Origin: Fidelibacterota bacterium
GTDB lineage: Bacteria > Fidelibacterota > UBA8477 > JABMPR01
Direction: 5' to 3'
NCBI GenBank assembly: GCA_016784025.1
Contig: JADHVL010000001.1
Location: 1 to 64,000 of the forward strand
Length of the DNA stretch: 64,000 nt
Part shown: in pieces, positions 43,491 through 53,308 of the stretch
How the letters are laid out: every line of letters begins with the position of its first letter
Numbering within the stretch: the stretch's first letter is position 1
Position numbers and translations under genes: made by a program
The notes under the pieces: model-generated
Told to the model about the DNA's origin: nothing
The model's input: only the letters and a program-made list of their open reading frames with translations
Databases searched by the model: none

Positions 43491-45308
43491 ATGCAGGATA
43501 TGAATAGAAGAACATTTCTAAAAACATTGGGACTTGGAATGGCTGCGCTCGCTGTCTCCAATCCATTATTGAAAGCTGCTTCAAGACGTGATGGAACGCC
43601 CAATGTTATCCTCATGATGGCAGATGATATGGGTTTTGGTGATTGTGGTTTCACTGGGAATACAATCATTCAAACACCTCACCTGGATCAATTATGTCAG
43701 GATGGTGTCAAACTATCTAACTTCTATTCCGGTGGACCAGTCTGCTCACCCACTCGAGCAACCTGCTTGACCGGTCGCCATTATTATCGCTATGGTATCT
43801 GGTCAGCCAATGATGGACGATTGCCTCAGCAAGAAGTTACCATACCAGAAGTCTTGCAGGGAATTGGATATAACACGGGCCACTTTGGCAAATGGCACCT
43901 GGGAGCACCCGTTGAAGGCTATACCGGTCAAAATGCCAATAATCATGCTTACGTAGATTGGTTTGGCTATGATGAATACTTTGTCACAGGTTACTCCGTC
44001 CCTCTTTATGATCCTTACGGCCCCAATGGGGAGGAGGCGGCGACCAGCGACAATCCTTACTGGCACAATGGAGAACGGGTTTTAGATAACATTACCGGAG
44101 ATGATTCCCGGATTATGATGGATCGGGTCATTCCCTTTGTTCAGCAGGCGAATGCTAATGGGCAACCTTTTCTGGCGGTGATCTGGTTTCATGCACCACA
44201 CAAGGATATTGATGCCAGTCCTGAACACCGAGCTATCTACTCCGACTACAGCACAAGCGAGCAAAAGTATTATGGATGTATCACTGCCATGGATGAGCAA
44301 GTAGGGAGATTAAAAGATGAACTCGAGAACCTGGGAGAACTTGGGAACACTTCGTGGTGGTTCTGTAGCGATAACGGTCCTGAAGGTGGAACTGATGGGA
44401 GTACTGGTGGGCTGCGCGGCCGAAAACGCAGTCTTTTCAATGGAGGTGTTGGGGTACCAGCCTTCCTGCATTGGCCTGATTTTACAGATAACCCGATTTT
44501 CGAAACAGAGATAGATGAGCTTGGATATCCATCTACAGATGTCGTTTGTAGCACGCTCGATTATTTCCCAACGATAATGGATTTCTTCGAGCAGAGTATG
44601 CCAGATGATCGACCCATTGATGGGATCAGCCTGATGCCCTTGCTGGAAGGAAGTATGCAGGAACGTCCAACACCAGTGCCATTCAGGTTTTATCAGAAAA
44701 TTCATAAGATGGCAGATTCTCCGACCATTGCCACCATGGCGACCGTGGCAGGAACCCGCTACAAATTTTTAACAAACCTATCAGATTGTGCTGTGGAGGA
44801 TGTGCTGATCAACCTCGATGAGGATCGTGGGGAGCAAACCAACCTGCTGGAAAACCATCCCCTGTTGGCAGACTCCTTACGTCAACATTGCCAGGATTTT
44901 ATGACTTCCTTTGAGAACAGTTACAATGGCGGGGATTATGACTATGATCCAACCGGTTCCTGGCGACCACTGGGCCAATGGCAGAGTTACAGCCCCTGTG
45001 ACAGTCTGGCCGTTTCTATTTATAGTCGAGATCTGAAACCAGGGGGATTTACTCTAGAGGAAAATTACCCGAATCCGTTTAATCAGGGAACAGTAATCAA
45101 ATACTCCATCCCAATTCAATCTGTGGCTAAGCTATCGGTCCATGATATGCTGGGGAAACAGGTGGCGAAATTGGTGGACAGTGAGCATCCCGCAGGAGAG
45201 TATTTAATTCAGTGGGCTCCAGGAAATCTGGCATCAGGACCATATTTTATAAAACTTCAAAGTGGGGCCAACCAGATTGATGTCATCAAATGTATGCACA
45301 TCAAATGA
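43491..45308 (+). CDS. Tat-exported S1 sulfatase with T9SS sorting domain (B)
   Basis: The 605-residue protein has the Tat signal NRRTFLKTLGLGMAALAVSN, metal Asp45-Asp46, and motif C85-S-P-T-R within FYSGGPVCSPTRATCLTGRH. It ends in a T9SS domain (NYPNPFNQGTVIKYSIPIQS to the last CMHIK). It lies 27 bases after the first T9SS sulfatase. Its catalytic half is a paralogue of the 47148 sulfatase, which lacks the T9SS end. Its last residues (Ile-Lys) fit the sorting signal. A second in-frame ATG lies at 43500; the first was kept. Confidence 0.88.
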   Translation: MQDMNRRTFLKTLGLGMAALAVSNPLLKAASRRDGTPNVILMMADDMGFGDCGFTGNTIIQTPHLDQLCQDGVKLSNFYSGGPVCSPTRATCLTGRHYYRYGIWSANDGRLPQQEVTIPEVLQGIGYNTGHFGKWHLGAPVEGYTGQNANNHAYVDWFGYDEYFVTGYSVPLYDPYGPNGEEAATSDNPYWHNGERVLDNITGDDSRIMMDRVIPFVQQANANGQPFLAVIWFHAPHKDIDASPEHRAIYSDYSTSEQKYYGCITAMDEQVGRLKDELENLGELGNTSWWFCSDNGPEGGTDGSTGGLRGRKRSLFNGGVGVPAFLHWPDFTDNPIFETEIDELGYPSTDVVCSTLDYFPTIMDFFEQSMPDDRPIDGISLMPLLEGSMQERPTPVPFRFYQKIHKMADSPTIATMATVAGTRYKFLTNLSDCAVEDVLINLDEDRGEQTNLLENHPLLADSLRQHCQDFMTSFENSYNGGDYDYDPTGSWRPLGQWQSYSPCDSLAVSIYSRDLKPGGFTLEENYPNPFNQGTVIKYSIPIQSVAKLSVHDMLGKQVAKLVDSEHPAGEYLIQWAPGNLASGPYFIKLQSGANQIDVIKCMHIK

Positions 45309-45416
45309 TCTTGAATAATCCAGATCAAACCATCTCATATAACAATAATGACAGGTTGATACTGATGGTTCAGTCGGGAGAATCATAAAAAAAAGCTGGT
45401 ATTTGCTGTAGAATAA

Positions 45417-45433
45417 AGTATACTGAGTATACT
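45417..45433. promoter_or_regulatory. Locus operator, site 4 (upstream of the 45.5 kb operon)
   Basis: AGTATACT-G-AGTATACT, the perfect 8-1-8 palindrome, 37 bases upstream of the start at 45471. It is the best-conserved member of the set. Confidence 0.75.
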
Positions 45434-45470
45434 AATATAGCTGAAGACTATTTCAATTACAGGTAGACAA

Positions 45471-47084
45471 ATGAAAAGACGTGAGTTCTTAAAAAGTGTG
45501 GGTATTGGCTCAGCAAGTCTGCTCATCCCATCAACTGTCCTTGCCTTAAGCAAAAACAAAAAACCGACAGGTACGAGACCAAATATTCTCTACATCATGG
45601 CTGATGATCAAAATGCCAGTTTTGTGGGGTCCTATGGAGGCTGGATAAAAGACTTTGTCCAGACACCTACCATTGACAAACTCGCAGAAGAAGGTGCTCG
45701 GCTAACCAACTGCTTTAATACGAACTCACTTTGCGCCCCAAGTCGAGCTTCAATCATATCAGGTAAATACAGCCATAACTCAGGTGTTTATACGCTAAGG
45801 GAAGATATGAATACTGCAGGTTGGAACACCCTCCCTGTGGTTATGAAGAAATCCGGATACCAGACGGCCGCCGTTGGTAAATGGCATGTGCATGGGGACA
45901 ATCTGCATGGTCTGGATTATTACGCCCTGACAAAAACCTCCCAGGGACGCTATATCAATCCATCCATGTCAACCCCAGACGGAAAGCGGAACGAAGAAGG
46001 GCACAGCTCCGATGTTTACACAAACATCTCTATGGAATGGCTTGAGAAACGTGACAAAACACAACCCTTTTTTCTTATGCATCACTTCAAGGCAGCTCAT
46101 GGGCCCTGGCAGTATGCCCCCCGATACGAATCCTTATATCAGGATGTTGAAATCCCAGAACCACCTACTCTCCATGATGACTACAGCAATCGATTCGAAG
46201 GTGGTGTTGGCGTTAAAAAATCTAAAATATTCTCAAAAGATGGGACAGGTAGTTTAGCCTCCAGAATGCAGGGTTTGAATAAAAAGGGTGAACAAGGAGA
46301 GTGGCCCACTGGCAACCTGGATATCTCTGGTATGTCCGACAGCGAAATAAAAAAGGCGACCTATCAGAAATATGTAAAGGATTACCTGCGCTGTGTCAAA
46401 GGGATTGATGATAACGTCCTGCGACTGGTCAATTATCTTGAACAAGAAGGCATTCTGGATGATACACTTATCATCTACACCGCGGATCAGGGTATGTATG
46501 TGGGTGAACACGGCTTTTATGACAAACGTCTCGGGCTGGATGAGGGGATGCGCATGCCTTTCATAGCAAGATATCCAAAGGAAATTCAGGCTGGCGTTGT
46601 GTTGGATGACATAGTCAATAATGTTGATTTTCCAGAAACCATGATCGATTACGCCGAAGCAGAAATCCCAGCCGATATGCAAGGTTTCAGTTTCAGAAAG
46701 AATCTCAATGGGGATCCTGAGGCCCATCAACGAACTGCAACCTTCTACGCTTTCTATTCATCCGGCACTCCTCGTCATTATGGGATTCGCACCAAACATC
46801 ATAAGTTGTTGAAATATATGGGAAAAGATGGGTCAGCCATTGGTCAGGATCTGTTTGATATGGACAAAGACCCCCATGAGCTCAGAAGTGTGCTGAATGA
46901 TAAATCCTATGCTGGAGTACTAAAGAAATTAGAGTCTCAACTGAAGGATGAAATGCAGGCCATCGGCCTGAGTGAAGAGGATTTACCTGGTCGATGGAAA
47001 GCACCAGGAAAAAAAACCAAGAATCCAAAGAAAAGCAAAAAGACTGGGATGAAGAACAAAAAGAGTAAGAAGAAGAAATCCTAA
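45471..47084 (+). CDS. Tat-exported S1 sulfatase with Lys-rich tail
   Basis: The 537-residue protein has a Tat signal (KRREFLKSVGIGSASLLI), metal Asp45-Asp46, motif C88-A-P-S-R and a matching YTADQGMYVGEHGFYDKRL segment. It belongs with the 23804 and 54868 enzymes. After the catalytic domain it ends with a tail that is about half lysine (residues 510-537), which may hold the enzyme to acidic glycans. It is the first gene of the long operon reaching to 59.5 kb. Confidence 0.9.
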   Translation: MKRREFLKSVGIGSASLLIPSTVLALSKNKKPTGTRPNILYIMADDQNASFVGSYGGWIKDFVQTPTIDKLAEEGARLTNCFNTNSLCAPSRASIISGKYSHNSGVYTLREDMNTAGWNTLPVVMKKSGYQTAAVGKWHVHGDNLHGLDYYALTKTSQGRYINPSMSTPDGKRNEEGHSSDVYTNISMEWLEKRDKTQPFFLMHHFKAAHGPWQYAPRYESLYQDVEIPEPPTLHDDYSNRFEGGVGVKKSKIFSKDGTGSLASRMQGLNKKGEQGEWPTGNLDISGMSDSEIKKATYQKYVKDYLRCVKGIDDNVLRLVNYLEQEGILDDTLIIYTADQGMYVGEHGFYDKRLGLDEGMRMPFIARYPKEIQAGVVLDDIVNNVDFPETMIDYAEAEIPADMQGFSFRKNLNGDPEAHQRTATFYAFYSSGTPRHYGIRTKHHKLLKYMGKDGSAIGQDLFDMDKDPHELRSVLNDKSYAGVLKKLESQLKDEMQAIGLSEEDLPGRWKAPGKKTKNPKKSKKTGMKNKKSKKKKS

Positions 47085-47147
47085 TAGAGCCAACCGACGG
47101 ATGGGATCACCTGAATCCTTGGTCAAAAATTTTGGAGATCAGTACAA

Positions 47148-48698
47148 ATGGATCGTAGAGACTTCTTAAAGATCACCGCAATGGGAATTGCATCTACAGC
47201 CATACCCGCATTCAGTTTTCGGAAAAAAATGAAAAAACCAAATATCGTTCTGATGATGACAGACGATCAGGGTTGGGGTGATGTTGGCTTTAACGGGAAT
47301 ACTGAAATCTCAACCCCAAATCTGGATGGCATATGCGACGAGGGCGCAAATCTATATCACTTTTTCTCAGGCGGACCCGTCTGCTCACCCACACGCGGAA
47401 CCTGCCTTTCAGGCCGTCATTATTTCAGGTATGGAATCTGGCAGGCCAATAGCGGTAGACTTCCACGACAAGAATACACCCTTGCTCAGGGACTTAAAGA
47501 TGTGGGATACCAAACCGGTCATTTCGGGAAGTGGCACCTGGGTTCCCCTCATCCTGAATACACTGGTAAAGGGGGAGGAGGTAGCGACAAACATCTCGCC
47601 CGTCCCGAGTGGTTTGGATATGATAAATATTTTGTGACCCATCACGCTGTCAAAACCTGGGACCCATACGGACCTGATGGAAGTGAAATTGATACCACTG
47701 ATAATCCATACTGGGAGGATGGCAAAAGAGTCACCGAAAGGTTAACCGGTGATGATTCACGCATTATCATGGATCGGACCATTCCTTTTATCGAAAGCGC
47801 GGTCAAAGCAAAAAAGCCATTCCTGTCTGTCATCTGGTCACACACACCTCACGGTCCACTGGAAGCTGGTCCCGAATATGCAAAAATGTATGAGGCAAAA
47901 GGTTTGCCTAAGGGCAAGGTGAAATATTACGGGTCAATCACGGCTCTGGATGATCAGGTTGGCCGTCTCAAGAAAAAGCTTAAAGAATTAGGCCAATGGG
48001 ATAACACCATCATCTGGTTTTGCTCTGATAACGGTCCAGCTCACGATGTAAGAAATGGCGGTTATGGATCAACAGGCGGTATGCGTGGGAAGAAAAGTTA
48101 TCTGTTCAATGGCGGCGTCTGTGTCCCCTCATTCCTGTACTGGAAGGGCAAAGTTAAAGCTGGATCAACCATTAAAACTCCCCTGTCAACCCTGGACTTT
48201 TTACCTACTCTTTTTGAGGCAACGGGAGCGACCATGCCCGATAGTCGACCTGTTGATGGAGAAAACGTTCTGGATATTGTTTCCGGGGAAACAAAATCAC
48301 GGGAAAAGCCAATTCCATTCAGACACAAAAAATTAACGGCTCCCTGTCTGGCTCTCATTGATGATAAGTATAAATACTACACCAATTTCGATACGGAAGA
48401 GCCTATCGGAGATTTACTCTATGATATTTTTGCTGATCGAGCTGAAGCAAATAACCTCATTGACAAAAAACCCGAGACTGCTCATAAGATGAGAGCCTAT
48501 GCGTTGGAATTTCTGAAATCCTGCGAAAAAAGTCATTCCGGGCTGGATTACCCCAAAAACTCAGGCTATACCCCACTGGGTAGTTTTCAGGATATGGCCA
48601 ATATTCCCTGGGATCCCAATCAAAAGAAAAATAAAGCAATAAAAAAGAAGCGGCAGAAAAAAAATAAGCAGCGCAAGCAAAAGACAAAGAAATCATAG
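47148..48698 (+). CDS. Tat-exported S1 sulfatase with Lys-rich tail (paralogue of 43491)
   Basis: The 516-residue protein has a Tat signal (DRRDFLKITAMGIASTAI), metal Asp39-Asp40, motif C79-S-P-T-R and GKWHLGSPHPEYTGKG. The catalytic half is closely related to the 43491 sulfatase ('SGGPVCSPTRxTCLxGRHYxR'), so one arose from the other. The C terminus is a Lys/Arg-rich tail (about residues 495-516). It is followed nine bases later by the GH18-like gene. Confidence 0.9.
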   Translation: MDRRDFLKITAMGIASTAIPAFSFRKKMKKPNIVLMMTDDQGWGDVGFNGNTEISTPNLDGICDEGANLYHFFSGGPVCSPTRGTCLSGRHYFRYGIWQANSGRLPRQEYTLAQGLKDVGYQTGHFGKWHLGSPHPEYTGKGGGGSDKHLARPEWFGYDKYFVTHHAVKTWDPYGPDGSEIDTTDNPYWEDGKRVTERLTGDDSRIIMDRTIPFIESAVKAKKPFLSVIWSHTPHGPLEAGPEYAKMYEAKGLPKGKVKYYGSITALDDQVGRLKKKLKELGQWDNTIIWFCSDNGPAHDVRNGGYGSTGGMRGKKSYLFNGGVCVPSFLYWKGKVKAGSTIKTPLSTLDFLPTLFEATGATMPDSRPVDGENVLDIVSGETKSREKPIPFRHKKLTAPCLALIDDKYKYYTNFDTEEPIGDLLYDIFADRAEANNLIDKKPETAHKMRAYALEFLKSCEKSHSGLDYPKNSGYTPLGSFQDMANIPWDPNQKKNKAIKKKRQKKNKQRKQKTKKS

Positions 48699-48707
48699 AC
48701 CTATCCA

Positions 48708-49787
48708 ATGGGCTCAAAATTCAGAATAGTAATCTCCGCCATTGTCGCCCTAATTGTACTGAGTCTTTCTACCTGTACTTCCACGAATCCTACAGAGTCG
48801 ATTTCCACAAGACTAGTTCACCTTCCTGACTCTTCTGAATCTCCTGAAATCACAGCATTCTGGTGGAATGGGGGCTGGGATCACTATGATCCAGATTATA
48901 TGAAATACCTCGATGAATTCATCATTTTTGCAGTCGCTCCTAATCCTGAGACTGGTGAAATATTCATCGATTCTGTGGCTGAATCTACAGGTGAAATCTT
49001 TTATAAAAGAAATTCTGGACCAGGTCTATCCACTGAAATGCTTAAGCAAATTACAGCAGATGCTGATAAGTACCAGGTTCGTAAAACCCTGGGTATCAAT
49101 GGAATGGGGAAGAAAAAGACCATCTTTAACCCATTAGTTGAGAATGGGAATGAAACAAAATTCGCAAAAGAAATCCTGACCCTGTGTCGGACCTGGGGAA
49201 TCCAAAATGTAGATGTGGATTACGAGCATCCTAATAATGATGGTGATGTAGAAATCCTTACAGCGATAGTTCGAGCGCTCTACGATAACCTGAATCCTGC
49301 TGGAATCGGTGTTTCCATTGCAGTGGGACCGGGGCGGGAGTTCATGCAAAAATTTGTGAAGCAGAATCACCAGTATCTTTCAGCAATTAATCTGATGTCT
49401 TATCTACAGCCCTATGCCGGTTTTGTGAAATGGCTGGAATTGTATCACAATGAATTGGGAGTTCCTCGGGAAAAACTATTTGGAGGGATTGGGTTTTATA
49501 TCAAGAAAAAGGGAAAACCAAAAGAATCCCACAATTATCGGGATTTTGTTGAATGGTTCCCTGAGGGCAATATCCCAGATGAAATTACCCGAGTTGATCC
49601 AGATAATCTTGAGAATATGAAAACATTCCGTTTTAACAATTCTCATGAAACACTTTCCCAAAAGATTCAATATGTAAAAGACAAAGGCTTTGGAGGGATC
49701 ATGATCTGGGCTATCAACCATGATCTGCCCATGAGCGACGATCGCTCCATGTTGCGCTTTGTGCACAGTGAGGTTCATAAAAAATGA
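48708..49787 (+). CDS. GH18-like glycoside hydrolase, probable lipoprotein
   Basis: The 359-residue protein has an N-terminal hydrophobic signal (IVISAIVALIVLSL) followed by STC at residue 23, so it may be a lipoprotein. A TIM-barrel with the GH18 catalytic motif NVDVDYEHP (D-x-D-x-E; the Glu is the acid) lies near residue 165-170. 'GGIMIWAINHD' near the end matches the last strand with the conserved Trp. GH18 enzymes cleave GlcNAc linkages (chitinase or endo-beta-N-acetylglucosaminidase); the target here is unknown. It lies within the sulfatase operon. Confidence 0.85.
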   Translation: MGSKFRIVISAIVALIVLSLSTCTSTNPTESISTRLVHLPDSSESPEITAFWWNGGWDHYDPDYMKYLDEFIIFAVAPNPETGEIFIDSVAESTGEIFYKRNSGPGLSTEMLKQITADADKYQVRKTLGINGMGKKKTIFNPLVENGNETKFAKEILTLCRTWGIQNVDVDYEHPNNDGDVEILTAIVRALYDNLNPAGIGVSIAVGPGREFMQKFVKQNHQYLSAINLMSYLQPYAGFVKWLELYHNELGVPREKLFGGIGFYIKKKGKPKESHNYRDFVEWFPEGNIPDEITRVDPDNLENMKTFRFNNSHETLSQKIQYVKDKGFGGIMIWAINHDLPMSDDRSMLRFVHSEVHKK

Positions 49788-49826
49788 CTACGAAACTAGA
49801 TGAAAAATTATCACCCTACGTGTGGT

Positions 49827-49884
49827 CCCTGAGGCTCTCGAAGGGTGAACACACCAGCCAATTGACCCTTCGAGAGCCTCAGGG
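49827..49884. repeat. Perfect 20-bp inverted repeat (dispersed CCCTTCGA...TCAGGG element)
   Basis: CCCTGAGGCTCTCGAAGGGT (49827-49846) and its exact reverse complement (49865-49884) are separated by 18 bases. Related repeats lie at 36758-36778 and 59569-59586. The hairpin lies between the GH18-like gene and the next sulfatase and could fold in the mRNA. Confidence 0.8.
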
Positions 49885-49913
49885 TCCCGATCAACATAGA
49901 AAGCGACCAATAA

Positions 49914-51470
49914 ATGAAACGCCGTGAATTTCTTAAGTTTGCTGGAATTGGAACCCTGGGACTGGTGGCATGTGTACCGCCAACTCCAGTGCCTGTAAAA
50001 AAATCGGGTAAACATCCAAACATCATCTATATCCTGGCTGATGATCTGGGCTTTGGAGATGTGAGTTGTTTAAACCCTGACTCCAAAATACAAACCCCTT
50101 ATCTGGATCAACTCGCTGCCAGTGGGATCAAATTTATGGATGCCCATTCAAATTCAGCCGTGTGCACACCCACTCGTTATGGCGTATTAACGGGTCGCTA
50201 TACCTGGCGAACAACCCTCAAACGAGGTGTTCTCAAAGGTTTCTCCAAACCGCTTATTGCAAAAGACAGACTCACGGTTCCAGCTCTGCTGAAACAGGCC
50301 GATTACACCACCGCTTGTATAGGCAAGTGGCATCTGGGAATGGATTGGCCTACAAAAGATGGCAAAGAAGTCCAGAAGGGTCTTCAGAATGTAGATTTTA
50401 ACAAGGATATCCAGCACAATCCCCTGGATCTTGGATTTGACTACTACTATGGAATCTCGGCATCTCTGGGAATGGCACCTCATGTATTCATCGAGAATAG
50501 ACGCGTCGTCAAAGAGCCCACTATCTATGTAAAAAAGAAAAGTCCTGAAGCCAAAAAACTACTCAATGGACGTGAAGGCTGGATGGTTGAAGGCTGGGAT
50601 ATTCATGATGTATTACCACGGTTCAGAGATAAGGCTGTTGAGTTTATAGAAGATCATGCCAGCGCATCCCCTGAACAACCATTCTTCATGTATATGGCTT
50701 TGAATTCTCCCCATAAACCCATTGCTCCCAATAAAGAGTTTCGAGGGACAAGCAAAGCTGGGGAGTATGGCGATTTCGTTGTTGAAACGGATCATGCAGT
50801 AGGTCAGGTGGTTCAAGCTGTCAAAGATGCAGGAGTTGCTGATAATACACTGATCGTTTTTACCAGTGACAATGGTCCCGAGCGAATTATGTATGGTATC
50901 CATGAGGAATATGGACATGATGGTTCGGCTCAATTCAGAGGCTGCAAACGAGATAACTGGGATGGAGGGCACCGAATCCCCTTCTTTGCCGCGTGGCCCA
51001 ATGCAATTACTCCAGGACAATCAAGTCAGGAAATTATCTGCCTCACGGACATGCTGGCTACCTGTGCCGAGATCACGGGTCAGAAATTGCCGGATGATGC
51101 TGGTGAAGACTCTGTAAGCATGCTTCCAGCACTCAATACTTCGAATACAAAACCACTCCGGGAAGCGATTGTCCATCATTCTTCCAAAGGATTCTTTGCT
51201 ATCCGCAAAGGAGAATGGAAATTATTACTCCATGATGGATCAGGTGGAAATAAATATCCTGATATAACAACTCCAGAAGTGCAGTTGTACAACATGCGAA
51301 TCGATGAGACTGAAACTCAGGAATTCTCCGACCAGCATCCCGAAATTGTCACTGAACTGGCAACCCTGATGAAGCAATATGTGGTGAATGGACGCAGTAC
51401 AACTGGCCTGCCTCAGCAGAATGAAACATCTGAAAAATGGCATCAGTTGGATTGGATGCAAAGATACTAG
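49914..51470 (+). CDS. Tat-exported lipoprotein arylsulfatase A-like S1 sulfatase
   Basis: The 518-residue protein has a Tat signal (KRREFLKFAGIGTLG) ending in the lipobox LVAC (Cys20). It has metal Asp43-Asp44, motif C84-T-P-T-R, GKWHLGMDW and TSDNGPERIMYG. No close relative lies in this window. The pattern is that of the arylsulfatase A/GALNS-like subgroup (Y-C-T-P-T-R...YTWRTTL). It precedes the next sulfatase by eight bases. Confidence 0.9.
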   Translation: MKRREFLKFAGIGTLGLVACVPPTPVPVKKSGKHPNIIYILADDLGFGDVSCLNPDSKIQTPYLDQLAASGIKFMDAHSNSAVCTPTRYGVLTGRYTWRTTLKRGVLKGFSKPLIAKDRLTVPALLKQADYTTACIGKWHLGMDWPTKDGKEVQKGLQNVDFNKDIQHNPLDLGFDYYYGISASLGMAPHVFIENRRVVKEPTIYVKKKSPEAKKLLNGREGWMVEGWDIHDVLPRFRDKAVEFIEDHASASPEQPFFMYMALNSPHKPIAPNKEFRGTSKAGEYGDFVVETDHAVGQVVQAVKDAGVADNTLIVFTSDNGPERIMYGIHEEYGHDGSAQFRGCKRDNWDGGHRIPFFAAWPNAITPGQSSQEIICLTDMLATCAEITGQKLPDDAGEDSVSMLPALNTSNTKPLREAIVHHSSKGFFAIRKGEWKLLLHDGSGGNKYPDITTPEVQLYNMRIDETETQEFSDQHPEIVTELATLMKQYVVNGRSTTGLPQQNETSEKWHQLDWMQRY

Positions 51471-51478
51471 GGTATTGA

Positions 51479-53239
51479 ATGGAACGTCGTGAGTTTTTAA
51501 AGATTGCCGGGAGAACGCTTGCAATGGCGGCCGTCCCATCGTTGCTGGCTGGAAAATCCATGCAACCCAATGTTATCTTGATTCTTACAGATGATCAGGG
51601 CTACGGAGAGTTGGGGTGTACAGGGAATACGGTCATTAAAACTCCTTTTCTGGATCAAATGTATGCTGAATCCAGCCGCCTGAATGATTTTCATGTCAAC
51701 TCAGTATGCTCTCCATCCCGGGCAGCCATTCTTTCAGGCAAATATTCAAGTCATGTGGGTATCTGGCATACCGTAGGTGGGCGAGAAATCCTTAATCGTG
51801 ATGAAACCCTCATGCCTCAACTTTTCCAGGCCAATGGCTATCGTACGCAGATGGTGGGGAAATGGCATCTCGGTGACAACTATCCCTATCGACCCGAAGA
51901 TAGAGGGTTTGATGAGGTATTCCGTATAGGGGGCGGAAGTCCCGGTCAGGTTCCTGATTATTGGGGTAATGGAATCTTTGATCTCCACTATTGGAATGGT
52001 AAAAAATGGAGACCATCCAAAGGCTTCTGCACCGATGTTCAATTTGATGCCACCATGAAATTCATCAAGGACTCCGGGAAAAATCCCTTCTTCTGTTATC
52101 TGGCAACTACGGCTGTCCATGCGCCCATCGGTGCCCCAGATGAGTATCTGGAGATGTATAAAGATTTACCAGAGCCCGTTCAAAAATTTTATGCCATGAC
52201 CACCAATGTGGATACCAATGTGGGTCGTTTAAGGAAATTCCTCAAACAGAATAAGCTTGACGATAATACCATCCTCATATTCATGACTGATAATGGTTCA
52301 GCTTGTGATAAAAAGGATAAATACAAGCTTCACAACGGCGGGATGCGGGGGAAAAAGGGTTCTACCTACGATGGTGGACACCGAGTTCCCTGCTTTATCC
52401 ACTGGCCAGCAGGCGGGATCAGTCGGGGTATGGATATCGAGGAGCTAACTGCTCATATCGATTTACTACCCACGCTAATGGATGCCTGTGGGCTGGAGCG
52501 AGGACCTGAAATCCAGTCAGATGGTCGCAGTCTTCTGGAACTGTTGAAAGGTAAATCTAAGACCTGGTCAGATCGAACACTTGTCACTGAATCCAAGGTC
52601 AAAAAACGAGCCGAAATGTATGCATCGGCTGCGATTATGACTGAGCAGTGGCGTCTGGTGGACAAGGGAAGACAATTATACGATATCGAAAAAGATCCGG
52701 GACAAAAACAGGACCTTGCAACCAGTCATCCGCAAATAGTTGAGCAACTCCAGACTGATTATCAAAGCTGGTATCAATCGGTGGAAGAAGGGTTTTCACC
52801 CATCAATCGTATTGTTGTCGGTGCTCCAGAAGAAAACCCGACTCGTTTAACCTGTATGGATGTGTATCCAGTTGAGGGAGCCAATGCAGGTAAGATTGTC
52901 TGGAATCAAAGTCAGCTTCTCAAAGGCAATCGCAACCACGGGAGGTGGCTATTGGAGGTTGCTAAAACTGGAGAATATGAATTTGAATTGCGACGCTGGC
53001 CTGTTGAATCTGGTTTGAAATTTTCTCAAGCACCCAGGAAGGCTAAAAAGGTGATTTACACAGAAGCACATTTGAAGATTGGGGATCGGGAACAAAGGCG
53101 CCCTGTCGATATGAATGAATCAAGTGTGAAATTCTCTATGAAATTGGATCAGGGACCGCTTGAATTGGAAGCACTTCTCTTCGAAAAGGGTGGGGAAATT
53201 ACCTCGGCCTATTATGTGGAAATTTTAAAGAAACATTAG
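51479..53239 (+). CDS. Tat-exported S1 sulfatase with C-terminal beta-sandwich
   Basis: The 586-residue protein has Tat signal ERREFLKIAGRTLAMAAV, metal Asp38-Asp39, motif C77-S-P-S-R and GKWHLGDNYPYRPEDRGFDE. Beyond the catalytic domain (about residue 430) an all-beta domain of about 150 residues follows. The 61326 sulfatase carries the same domain ('RIVVGxxxxNPxR', 'YEFxLxRWP'), so the two are paralogues. The added domain may bind substrate. A short in-phase repeat lies just after the stop. Confidence 0.9.
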   Translation: MERREFLKIAGRTLAMAAVPSLLAGKSMQPNVILILTDDQGYGELGCTGNTVIKTPFLDQMYAESSRLNDFHVNSVCSPSRAAILSGKYSSHVGIWHTVGGREILNRDETLMPQLFQANGYRTQMVGKWHLGDNYPYRPEDRGFDEVFRIGGGSPGQVPDYWGNGIFDLHYWNGKKWRPSKGFCTDVQFDATMKFIKDSGKNPFFCYLATTAVHAPIGAPDEYLEMYKDLPEPVQKFYAMTTNVDTNVGRLRKFLKQNKLDDNTILIFMTDNGSACDKKDKYKLHNGGMRGKKGSTYDGGHRVPCFIHWPAGGISRGMDIEELTAHIDLLPTLMDACGLERGPEIQSDGRSLLELLKGKSKTWSDRTLVTESKVKKRAEMYASAAIMTEQWRLVDKGRQLYDIEKDPGQKQDLATSHPQIVEQLQTDYQSWYQSVEEGFSPINRIVVGAPEENPTRLTCMDVYPVEGANAGKIVWNQSQLLKGNRNHGRWLLEVAKTGEYEFELRRWPVESGLKFSQAPRKAKKVIYTEAHLKIGDREQRRPVDMNESSVKFSMKLDQGPLELEALLFEKGGEITSAYYVEILKKH

Positions 53240-53254
53240 AAAACAACGTTAAAA

Positions 53255-53285
53255 GCAACTTTGGAAGCAACTTTGGAAGCAACTT
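53255..53285 (+). repeat. Short tandem repeat of 12 bases
   Basis: GCAACTTTGGAA occurs twice in tandem and is followed by a partial third unit. It lies between the sulfatase and the GH29 gene, upstream of the likely start at 53309. Confidence 0.7.
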
Positions 53286-53308
53286 ATAAAACATTTGGAA
53301 TGACTAAT

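Noticed and set aside
53239-53300. Start of the second GH29 at TTG 53261
   Set aside because: The extra residues come from a short tandem repeat and precede a better start at 53309 with a clear signal peptide.
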